A stretch of DNA of 15,086 bases from Fimbriimonadaceae bacterium (GTDB lineage: Bacteria; Armatimonadota; Fimbriimonadia; Fimbriimonadales; Fimbriimonadaceae). The DNA lies in the NCBI GenBank assembly GCA_020851885.1, contig JADZBW010000181.1, positions 1 to 15,086 of the forward strand. The letters are read 5' to 3'. Below, one piece after another: positions 8,050 through 14,481 of the stretch (positions are counted from its first letter, which is position 1; every line of letters begins with the position of its first letter). A program made the translations under genes and the position numbers. The notes below the pieces were generated by a model. It saw nothing but the letters and a program-made list of their open reading frames with translations. It had not been told where the DNA came from and made no database searches.

Positions 8050-8068
8050 CCCAGCAAGCGCGAGGCCC
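7992..8068 (-). pseudogene. decayed second copy of the ftsK 3' end
   Basis: The 58 nt at 7992-8049 match 8693-8750, which contains the ftsK stop, at 56 of 58 positions. The next 19 nt (8050-8068) match 8832-8850 at 17 of 19. The copy lacks the 81 nt in between, equal to ftsK residues 699-725. Read on the minus strand it still encodes SRLL, then GAMTGKAPQYETGWVGDE and a stop. Of the four differences, three are synonymous in the ftsK frame (P733 CCT/CCC, G741 GGC/GGG, L697 CTG/TTG), and the one at the deletion joint changes D726 to G. No homology is evident beyond 8068 or left of 7992. It has no start and is a remnant, best read as a displaced or duplicated ftsK end. Confidence 0.85.
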
Positions 8069-8146
8069 ACTCCGTGACTGGGGATCGGAAGGGCCCGAGT
8101 TGGTCGCGCTTTCAGACTCAACTGAACGAGGGATGCGTCTTGAATC

Positions 8147-8373
8147 TCAATGGTGCTTAAGAGCATCAAGAAAGTCATCCACGGCGATATCCGCCCTTCG
8201 TATCAATCCGCGCAGCAGACCCGGCGCCAATTCCCGGTGGTTTGGAACTGAAAGAGTGGCGAACCCTTTTCGATAGAGAATCATATGGCTTCCGGTTTGG
8301 TGGTCAATGTTCCAACCGAGATAGTAAATGCGCTTACGGCATCCTTACCTGAAATAACCGGCAGCGAGCCCAC
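8147..8373 (-). pseudogene. hicA: frameshifted HicA toxin gene
   Basis: HicA toxins are small mRNA interferases with a double-stranded-RNA-binding-like fold. From a GTG at 8371-8373, overlapping the hicB stop by 1 nt, the frame reads MGSLPVISGKDAVSAF, the usual HicA N-terminus. It then slips: about one base is missing near 8324-8328 (TTTAC), and that frame ends at TGA 8281-8283. In the shifted frame from 8323 the rest of HicA is intact: YLGWNIDHQTGSHMILYRKG with the catalytic GSH, then LSVPNHRELAPGLLRGLI and FLDALKHH before TGA 8147-8149. Restoring one base would give 75 residues, a normal HicA length. No start codon opens the second frame before the GSH histidine. Loss of a T from a T-run would explain it. 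A sequencing error or a recent mutation are both possible. Confidence 0.85.
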
Positions 8374-8591
8374 TAGACGGCAATTTCTCCGACCAATACA
8401 GGACGCGTATGGGGCACATAGGGCTCACCGCGATCTTTGAGGACTCGTAGGACACCGTCGATTGCTTCACGGATGTTGGCCATGGCCTCATCGAGGGACT
8501 TGCCCTGGCTGAAGCAGCCCGGAAGCTCAGGCACTTCAGCAACGTATCCCTGATATTCCTCATCAAAGGTAAATATCACCTGGAACTTCAT
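8373..8591 (-). CDS. hicB: HicB-like antitoxin
   Basis: The 72 residues match the short HicB-like antitoxin family: MKFQVIFTFDEEYQGYVAEV, then PELPGCFSQGKSLDEAM and ANIREAIDGVL, the hallmark partial RNase H-like fold. There is no C-terminal helix-turn-helix or ribbon-helix-helix domain, so DNA-binding autoregulation would need another mechanism. In the family HicB binds and blocks HicA. Here its stop overlaps the hicA start by 1 nt, with the antitoxin gene first, but the toxin is frameshifted. TATAAT (8598-8603) lies exactly 6 nt before the ATG and there is no Shine-Dalgarno, which suggests a leaderless transcript. The cassette sits between direct repeats of the ftsK 3' end, consistent with mobility. 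Confidence 0.92.
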   Translation of the reverse strand: MKFQVIFTFDEEYQGYVAEVPELPGCFSQGKSLDEAMANIREAIDGVLRVLKDRGEPYVPHTRPVLVGEIAV

Positions 8592-8597
8592 GAACCT

Positions 8598-8603
8598 ATT
8601 ATA
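8598..8603 (-). promoter_or_regulatory. -10 box for hicB (candidate leaderless promoter)
   Basis: A perfect TATAAT on the minus strand is separated from the hicB ATG by exactly 6 nt (AGGTTC), which would put transcription start at the A of the start codon. No convincing -35 box lies 16-18 nt upstream, and no extended -10 TG is seen. Confidence 0.5.
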
Positions 8604-8638
8604 GTGGACTTCACTACGGGCCAGCCCCGCTGTTGCGA

Positions 8639-8658
8639 GAGCAAGGAAGTCCTTGCTC
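8639..8658. terminator. hairpin downstream of ftsK
   Basis: GAGCAAGG (8639-8646) and CCTTGCTC (8651-8658) form a perfect 8-bp stem with a 4-nt loop whose outer A and T could also pair. It lies about 38 nt after the ftsK stop and before hicB on the same strand, so it could end the ftsK transcript. It has no T-tract on the minus strand. Confidence 0.4.
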
Positions 8659-8692
8659 TACTTGGACCCCCATAAACGTTCAGTCGTGGAAA

Positions 8693-8750
8693 TCCCTACT
8701 CATCGCCGACCCAGCCGGTTTCGTACTGAGGAGCTTTGCCGGTCATCGCG
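8693..8750 (+). repeat. direct repeat copy 2 (58 nt, functional ftsK 3' end)
   Basis: Partner of 7992-8049. It covers the last 17 codons of ftsK, the stop and 3 nt beyond. The two mismatches to copy 1 fall at third codon positions and are both synonymous. Confidence 0.85.
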
Positions 8751-10927
8751 TCCAAATCGGCCAAGCTCATCAAGACGTCGCGGGGACGCGGACCGTCGCG
8801 GGGACCGACGATGCCGCGCTCTTCCATCGTATCCAGCAGGCGCGAGGCCCTCTGGAATCCGATTGAAAAACGACGCTGGAGCATCGAAGTCGAGGCCTGG
8901 CCACGCTCGACCACCCACGTGATGCTCTCCTCCCAAAGCGGATCGGTATCCTCGCTTCCAAAGTCACCCGACTCCTTCTTGGAATCCGAAGCGTTTTCGG
9001 CGGCGGGGTCGATCGTGAAGACCGGAGTCTCCTGTTCGCGCCAAAACTTGCAGATGGCTTCGATCTCCTTCTCAGAGACATAGCAGCCCTGAACGCGCAA
9101 CGGCTTGGAGGCGTCGATCGGCATGAAGAGCATGTCGCCCTTGCCGATGAGGTCTTCCGCTCCCTTTTGATCGAGAATCGTGCGAGAATCGATCTGGGAG
9201 GAAACCGCAAACGCCATGCGGGAGGGGATATTCGCCTTGATGGTTCCCGTGATGACATCGACCGACGGACGCTGGGTCGCAATCACCAGGTGAATACCCA
9301 CCGCTCTCGCCAGTTGGGCAAGTCGCACGATCGAGGTTTCAACTTCGGCGGCGGCCTGGATCATCAAGTCCGCTAACTCGTCGATAATCACGACGATATA
9401 AGGCATGCGATCCTGGAAACTCGCTTGGTCATTCCAAGCCTGGATGTTCCGCATACCGTTTTCGCTCAGGACGTCATAGCGACGATCCATTTCGCGCCAG
9501 ACCGCGCGAAGCACGCCAGGAGCTTCCTTGACATCCTTGATAACCGGGCACATGAGGTGCGGAATTCGGTCGAAGAGGGTCAGCTCCACGCGTTTGGGGT
9601 CGATCATCACCAATCGAACATCCTTCGGGGTGTTGCGCATGAGGAGCGACGTGATGAGAGAGGCAAGGCCGATCGATTTACCGGAGTTGGTCGCTCCGCC
9701 GATCAAGAGGTGCGGCATCTTGGTCAGGTCGGCATATTTATTGGTGCCGCTGACGTCCTGTCCGAGGGCAATGATCAATCGAGACGGGTTGTCCTTGAAC
9801 TCCTTGGTATCGACCAGTTCCTTTATGGAAACCGGTGTCGGGGCGGAATTGGGAACTTCCACTCCGATCGCTGCCTTGCCCGGAATCGGGGCTTCCACAC
9901 GAACCTGGCTCGCGGCGAGATTCATCGCGATGTTGTCAGCAAGGGAGGTGATTCGGGCAACGCGGATTCCCGGGCCGAGTTGAATTTCGTAACGGGTGAC
10001 GGTAGGGCCGGTGGCCACTTCAACCACATTGGCGTCGATCCCAAACTCCTCCAGGGTGCCTTCCAGCGTTTCGATGTTCTTCTGCATCTCTTGCTGACTG
10101 CGCTTTGGCTTTTCCTTGGGAACGGCGAGGAGACTCACCGGCGGAAGCTCGTAGCCTTCTTTTTGAGTGGTCGTACTCAGGGTGGGTCCGCTGGCGGCAG
10201 TAGTCTCGTTCGAATTCCGGAAAACCGGCATCTTCTTGAGCTTCTGCTGCCTCTCGTCGATCTCCGAATCCGCTTCATCGGGCAGGGGACGCCGAGACTT
10301 GGGCTCGTCCTCGTCCATCTGAACGAGAGCACGGCGGGCAATCTTGGAGTCCTTCTTGGTTGCCCCGCGAGTCAATGTCTTGTTCCTGACATCGACGGCG
10401 GTGTTCTTGGCCGATTCCAGCATCGTGCGAATCGGTGTATCTACACAGAGAATCAGTCCAACCATTCCAATCGCGCCGAGACCCACGAGCTTCGCCTGGC
10501 CGAGGAGTGAAGAGATCGCCCATCCGACGATCGCGCCAAGGTAGCCACCCGACTGGGTAATCGCCGTAGGATCGAAATAGTCGCCCGCACTTCCTGGTTG
10601 AGCCATGATTCCCACTACGGCGAGGAAGATCAGCGTTCGGCCCCAAGTGAGGTGGGTGATGCCAACCGCCTTTTTGCCAGATATGTAACCCGCGCCAAGG
10701 ATGATTAGAAAAAAGGGCATCGACCAAGCCGCTTTGCCGAAGACGGTCTGAAAGAACCCATGAAGCGCCGCACCGAGAACTCCGGTGTCGGGTATGAGCA
10801 GCGAGATCAGGGTGATGATGCCGAGGGCGATCAGGAGCACACCGGCAATATCATGCCCGCGATGGGAGGTGGGTTTGGCGACCGCACGCCCTTTGCCCGA
10901 AGCCGATGGCCGGGAAGTGACCTTCAT
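8696..10927 (-). CDS. ftsK: DNA translocase FtsK/SpoIIIE
   Basis: FtsK is a septum-anchored hexameric motor that pumps DNA and helps resolve chromosomes at division. The 743 residues show a basic N-terminus and about four membrane helices at 25-46, 67-83, 94-113 and 130-162. A short charged linker (about 165-280), the alpha domain, and the RecA-like motor follow. Walker A is GATNSGKS (411-418; relatives usually have TGSGKS), the Walker B region is IVVIIDELAD (511-520, D516), and LVIATQRPSVDVITG follows. The winged-helix gamma domain that reads KOPS sites lies at about 660-720 (ESITWVVERGQASTSMLQRRF). Length is near that of Bacillus SpoIIIE rather than the very long E. coli protein. A possible promoter lies at 10975-11004. 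The 3' end recurs as a remnant at 7992-8068, beyond a hicBA cassette. Confidence 0.97.
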   Translation of the reverse strand: MKVTSRPSASGKGRAVAKPTSHRGHDIAGVLLIALGIITLISLLIPDTGVLGAALHGFFQTVFGKAAWSMPFFLIILGAGYISGKKAVGITHLTWGRTLIFLAVVGIMAQPGSAGDYFDPTAITQSGGYLGAIVGWAISSLLGQAKLVGLGAIGMVGLILCVDTPIRTMLESAKNTAVDVRNKTLTRGATKKDSKIARRALVQMDEDEPKSRRPLPDEADSEIDERQQKLKKMPVFRNSNETTAASGPTLSTTTQKEGYELPPVSLLAVPKEKPKRSQQEMQKNIETLEGTLEEFGIDANVVEVATGPTVTRYEIQLGPGIRVARITSLADNIAMNLAASQVRVEAPIPGKAAIGVEVPNSAPTPVSIKELVDTKEFKDNPSRLIIALGQDVSGTNKYADLTKMPHLLIGGATNSGKSIGLASLITSLLMRNTPKDVRLVMIDPKRVELTLFDRIPHLMCPVIKDVKEAPGVLRAVWREMDRRYDVLSENGMRNIQAWNDQASFQDRMPYIVVIIDELADLMIQAAAEVETSIVRLAQLARAVGIHLVIATQRPSVDVITGTIKANIPSRMAFAVSSQIDSRTILDQKGAEDLIGKGDMLFMPIDASKPLRVQGCYVSEKEIEAICKFWREQETPVFTIDPAAENASDSKKESGDFGSEDTDPLWEESITWVVERGQASTSMLQRRFSIGFQRASRLLDTMEERGIVGPRDGPRPRDVLMSLADLDAMTGKAPQYETGWVGDE

Positions 10928-10969
10928 TCCTAGAGTTGCCTGCCTTGGCCCACCATCCTTGGTAGCCGG

Positions 10970-11004
10970 ATACTAGTATACGATCAACTTTGCTTCAAGT
11001 CCAA
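10970..11004 (-). promoter_or_regulatory. possible ftsK promoter with overlapping palindrome
   Basis: On the minus strand TTGGAC (10999-11004) and TATACT (10975-10980) are separated by 18 nt, upstream of ftsK. The perfect 10-nt palindrome ATACTAGTAT (10970-10979) overlaps the -10 box and could be an operator. The -35 match is weak, so this is a tentative call. Confidence 0.35.
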
Positions 11005-11036
11005 TAGGATGAGTAGGTCCTGATCACAAACCAGTA

Positions 11037-12578
11037 TTATTCGTTCGCCCATTTGTTGATCAGCCACCAACAAGCTTGATCGTGAGGCATGAACTTCGGA
11101 TGGGTGAGAACTTCGAACGCGGGCAGGTAACCCAAGTGGCCATCCCCGAATTCCTTGATCCTCAAAATCACCTTTTCGACATGCTCCTTGGCAACTCGGC
11201 ATCGTTGGATGTCCGCAAGCGATCCACCCGCATTGAGATTGGTGGCTAGAGCCGTTTTCTCCATGTTTTCGAAGATCTGCCGGCACGGCGTCAGGCTGGC
11301 GACGGCCAGGCCGGGAAGACCCTGCGAGTACGCTTGGCGCGCTTGATCCGCATACCGTACGAATTCGATGCCGCCACGCACGAACTCAGAAACTCCACGA
11401 GTCGCATGGTCCGGCGCGATCGAAATTGCCTGATTCACGATTGCCATCGCGCGGTCACCGACCTCGCCGGTCAGTTCCTCCTGATGGTGGAGCCAAGCAA
11501 GAAACGGGTTGGCATTGAGGAGGAGACGCACTTTTAAGGAAGATCGAATCTTGCCAAAGGCGAACGTCCCACCGACGTTCTGCAACTCCACGCCCATGAG
11601 GCGAGCCCATTCGAAGTGACGATCTGAGCGATCCGCGTATGAGGACAACGCCACCGATTGTTCGATCGGCTTGAGCGAATGGTCGACAAGCATCTTGCCG
11701 GTGGCTTCGATCATCGGCATAATCGTCTCGTAATTTCCGAACAGTCCACACTCCCAAGTCGTGACGCAAACTCCGTACGCGCCTAACTCGAGGGCGGCAT
11801 CGATATGCTCTCGAACGTTGCGCTCGCTCTCTGGAAGGTGGCACCAAACCGCATTGTAGGTTTGAATCGCCGGACAACAGACGACCTCAAAGCCATGCTC
11901 CATGAACTTGCTGGAAGTCTTGAGCGGGGATTTGAAATACTGCCAGTCGAAGACCAACGTCTCCGTCGGCATGGCGGACATCGCCGTCGGGTGCTCCAAG
12001 AGCATATCGCCCCAAACCGCCGGGCGACGACCAGCATCCATGACGCGCTGGGCCAAGGGCGCAATGTGTTCTGCGTAGATCGTTGCTTTGCCATCCTCGC
12101 CCTCCCGAACTTCTTCAACGCGCTCATGGCAACGGGGACAAGCGCCCAATTGCGAAGTCTCGTCGCCACCAATGTGGATGATCGACGATCTGAAACTCCT
12201 CAAGGTATCGTCGATGATCGACTCGCACAGGGCCATGAACTCAGACTTGGAGGGACAAGCCTGGAGTCCCTTGAAAGTCTCCTCACGGAATCGCTTGCCG
12301 TATTCGGTGTACAGCATCCCTTCGAAATGCCCCAAGAGGTTGATGAATGGGATGATCTGGAGGTTTGGAAATTCAGTTTCCAAGACTTCGATCATCTCTG
12401 GTGAGAGGCACCCTTTGCCGTGCGACCAAGGGGTGCTTGGGTAGGCGAATCGGTGCTCCAGGTAGAGCCCAATCGCGTTGTAACCTGAGGCCTCGGTCAG
12501 CTTGCAAAAACGTCTGACGTCGTCGAGGCTTGGCGATTGTTCCCGCGCCAGGTCGTACATCCACATGCGGAGTTGCAT
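11037..12578 (-). CDS. GH20-like beta-N-acetylhexosaminidase
   Basis: Probably a glycoside hydrolase of the family 20 type, which removes terminal N-acetylhexosamine using a neighbouring Asp-Glu pair. From ATG 12578 (513 residues) a TIM-barrel pattern is visible: LDDVRRFCKLTEASGYNAIG, LQIIPFINLLGHFEGML, then IIHIGGDETSQLG with H135, D139 and E140, the GH20 signature. WGDML, FDWQY and VTTWECG follow, supplying the aromatic residues expected in the site. A helical C-terminal part of about 200 residues is unassigned. The frame is open 27 codons upstream to 12659, but that extension is basic and low in family character. TACAAT (12588-12593) lies 9 nt before the chosen ATG and there is no Shine-Dalgarno. 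No signal peptide is seen with either start, so it is predicted cytoplasmic. It follows the MoxR gene by 110 nt. Confidence 0.82.
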   Translation of the reverse strand: MQLRMWMYDLAREQSPSLDDVRRFCKLTEASGYNAIGLYLEHRFAYPSTPWSHGKGCLSPEMIEVLETEFPNLQIIPFINLLGHFEGMLYTEYGKRFREETFKGLQACPSKSEFMALCESIIDDTLRSFRSSIIHIGGDETSQLGACPRCHERVEEVREGEDGKATIYAEHIAPLAQRVMDAGRRPAVWGDMLLEHPTAMSAMPTETLVFDWQYFKSPLKTSSKFMEHGFEVVCCPAIQTYNAVWCHLPESERNVREHIDAALELGAYGVCVTTWECGLFGNYETIMPMIEATGKMLVDHSLKPIEQSVALSSYADRSDRHFEWARLMGVELQNVGGTFAFGKIRSSLKVRLLLNANPFLAWLHHQEELTGEVGDRAMAIVNQAISIAPDHATRGVSEFVRGGIEFVRYADQARQAYSQGLPGLAVASLTPCRQIFENMEKTALATNLNAGGSLADIQRCRVAKEHVEKVILRIKEFGDGHLGYLPAFEVLTHPKFMPHDQACWWLINKWANE

Positions 12579-12688
12579 CGGGGCTGGATTGTACTTGGCT
12601 CGCTGAGATTTGAAACGTCGATTGCTGGGTCGTTGCGAGAAAGTTGACAATGATGCCAACGACGGTATCGGGCCCGGCCCGTCATCAC

Positions 12689-13636
12689 CTATCTTGGGAC
12701 GACTTGACTATCGATGATCGAGCGTAGGACGCGGTCCGAACTCAGACCTTCCACTTCCGCTTCGGGGCGCAGAATGACGCGGTGTCGGAGTACAGGCAAG
12801 GCAAGTTCCTTGACATCGTCGGGAATGACAAAATCGCGTCCTCTCAGCGCGGCAATGGCCTTGGAGCAATTCAGCAACGCGATACCGGCACGAGGCGATC
12901 CGCCGACCATCACATCATTGGAGTTTCGGGTCGCCTTCACCATCTCATAGATGTAGTTGAAGACTTTGTCTTCCACAACGACCTTCGCGACCGATGCCTG
13001 CATTGCCAGCAATTCCTCGGCCGAGACCACCGGCTGAATCCCGAACTCATCGAGATTCTGAGGTCGAAAACCGGCATGGTGGCGCTTCAAGACTCCAATC
13101 TCCGCATCTGGGGACGGGTAGTCGACGATGACTTTGAGGAGAAATCGGTCCTGCTGGGCCTCTGGCAGTGGATAGGTGCCCTCAAAGTCGATTGGATTCT
13201 GGGTGGCAAAAACGATAAACGGAGGCGGCAACAGGTATGCCTCGCCATCGATGGTCACACGACGTTCTTCCATCGCCTCCAGAAGAGCGGCCTGGGTCTT
13301 GGGTGGGGTCCGGTTGATTTCATCGGCAAGCAGGATGTTGACGAAGATTGGCCCGGTCCGAAGGATGAAATCGGTGGTCTTGGGATCGAATACATTTGTG
13401 CCGACGACGTCCGAAGGCATGAGGTCCGGGGTGAACTGGATGCGGCCATAACGCAAGTTCAGGGTCTTGGCGAGGCAACGCACGAGCAGGGTCTTCGCAA
13501 CTCCCGGGACACCTTCCAACAAGATGTGGCCATTGGCGAGGACCGCCACCAGGACCTGTTCGACGACCTGTTCCTGACCAGCGATCGCCTTTCCGATCTC
13601 GTTGCGAATCTTGCCTGCCAGTGCTTCCACGCTCAT
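12689..13636 (-). CDS. MoxR-family AAA+ ATPase
   Basis: MoxR ATPases are chaperone-like motors that usually activate or assemble partner proteins with von Willebrand A domains. The 315 residues (from ATG 13636) show Walker A GVPGVAKT (42-49), Walker B LLADEIN (102-108), sensor 1 in ATQNPID (144-150), an arginine in QQDRF (164) and the lid sequence PRAGIALLNCSKAIAALRGR near the C-terminus. A TTG at 13666 would add 10 residues, but they are not family-like. TATCCT (13645-13650) lies 8 nt before the ATG and there is no Shine-Dalgarno. The usual neighbours, DUF58 and vWA-domain genes, are absent here: the gene is followed by a GH20-like enzyme and is divergent from an ABC transporter. Confidence 0.95.
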   Translation of the reverse strand: MSVEALAGKIRNEIGKAIAGQEQVVEQVLVAVLANGHILLEGVPGVAKTLLVRCLAKTLNLRYGRIQFTPDLMPSDVVGTNVFDPKTTDFILRTGPIFVNILLADEINRTPPKTQAALLEAMEERRVTIDGEAYLLPPPFIVFATQNPIDFEGTYPLPEAQQDRFLLKVIVDYPSPDAEIGVLKRHHAGFRPQNLDEFGIQPVVSAEELLAMQASVAKVVVEDKVFNYIYEMVKATRNSNDVMVGGSPRAGIALLNCSKAIAALRGRDFVIPDDVKELALPVLRHRVILRPEAEVEGLSSDRVLRSIIDSQVVPR

Positions 13637-13731
13637 GGATGGCAAGGATACCAAAAGGGTAGCCAAGGGAAGAGGATTTGAGGATGAAAGGCATGGAGCT
13701 GCTCATCCGGTAACCTACGGGTCCTCCACCG

Positions 13732-14481
13732 ATGCTCGAAATCCGCAATCTCGTCAAGCAATACAAGAATTACCTTGCCGTCAACGATCTCTCCATCACG
13801 ATTCAAGGTGGAGAGATCGTTGGTTTACTCGGGCCCAACGGAGCTGGCAAGACCACGGCGCTTAGATGTACCGCGGGCATCCTGCGTCCAAACAGCGGCG
13901 AAATCCTCATCAACGGGTGGGACATCGTCACCAATCAAGGCAAAGCGAAGGCGGGGCTTGCGTTCGTGCCGGAAGTGCCGAGCCTCTATGAACTCCTTAC
14001 GGTCGAAGAGCACCTCAAGTTTGTCGCGATGTGCTTTAACACCCTCGATCAATTTGAAGTCAAACGCGATGAGCTTCTGGAGCGTTACGACCTAACGGAA
14101 AAACGCCGTGACCTGGTGGCCACCCTGTCCAAGGGGATGAAGCAGAAGCTATCGGTGGCCTGCGCCCTGATCCATAGCGCAAACGTCATGTTGTTCGACG
14201 AACCGCTCATCGGCGTCGATCCGGCGGGCGCCCATGAGTTGAAGCAAGAAATCCAAAGAGCCAAGGCGAACGGAGCGGCCATCCTGATTTCCACCCATCT
14301 GCTCGACACGGCGGAGAAACTCTGTGATCGGGTGATTATTCTAAACAAGGGTTCAAAAATGGTTGAAGGCACGCTCGCCGATCTGCGGAAATTCAGCGGG
14401 ATGGAGACGAGCAGTCTTGAAGAGGTCTTCTTACGGCTCACGGAGGGCGAAATTGCGGCCACTGGTCTATCTAACGGCTAG
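13732..14481 (+). CDS. ABC transporter ATP-binding protein (ABC-2/EcsA-like)
   Basis: The nucleotide-binding subunit of an exporter-type ABC system. In 249 residues: Walker A GPNGAGKT (34-41), a Q-loop position with Glu in FVPEVPSLYELLT (E81), signature LSKGMKQK (132-139), Walker B VMLFDE (152-157), D-loop region GVDPAG and switch His189 in STHLLD. The KGMKQ signature and the Glu in place of Gln are typical of EcsA/ABC-2 type subfamilies. The short C-terminal tail (EEVFLRLTEGE) is also family-like. The ATG at 13732 has no Shine-Dalgarno. The gene overlaps its membrane partner by 29 nt, and its 3' end carries that partner's ribosome-binding site, so the two are translationally coupled. The substrate is not known. 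Confidence 0.95.
   Translation: MLEIRNLVKQYKNYLAVNDLSITIQGGEIVGLLGPNGAGKTTALRCTAGILRPNSGEILINGWDIVTNQGKAKAGLAFVPEVPSLYELLTVEEHLKFVAMCFNTLDQFEVKRDELLERYDLTEKRRDLVATLSKGMKQKLSVACALIHSANVMLFDEPLIGVDPAGAHELKQEIQRAKANGAAILISTHLLDTAEKLCDRVIILNKGSKMVEGTLADLRKFSGMETSSLEEVFLRLTEGEIAATGLSNG
14442..14447 (+). promoter_or_regulatory. Shine-Dalgarno for the ABC membrane subunit, inside the ATPase gene
   Basis: GGAGGG lies 5 nt before TTG 14453. It is the strongest Shine-Dalgarno in the window and decides the start of the overlapping downstream gene. Confidence 0.75.

Noticed and set aside
7977..8276. 99-codon open frame on the + strand across the ftsK remnant and hicA
   Set aside because: It reads the antisense of the ftsK remnant, so its resemblance to another frame at 8633-8866 is explained by the DNA repeat and not by a small protein family.
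9425..10510. 361-codon open frame on the + strand
   Set aside because: It lies fully antisense to ftsK, whose protein matches its family along the whole length. The antisense product is Arg/His/Gly-rich with no domain, as expected for a codon-bias shadow.
12579..12659. 27-codon N-terminal extension of the GH20-like gene
   Set aside because: It is basic and lacks family character, while a -10-like TACAAT sits inside it just before the preferred ATG.
12782..13681. 299-codon open frame on the + strand
   Set aside because: Antisense to the MoxR gene, with no recognisable domain.
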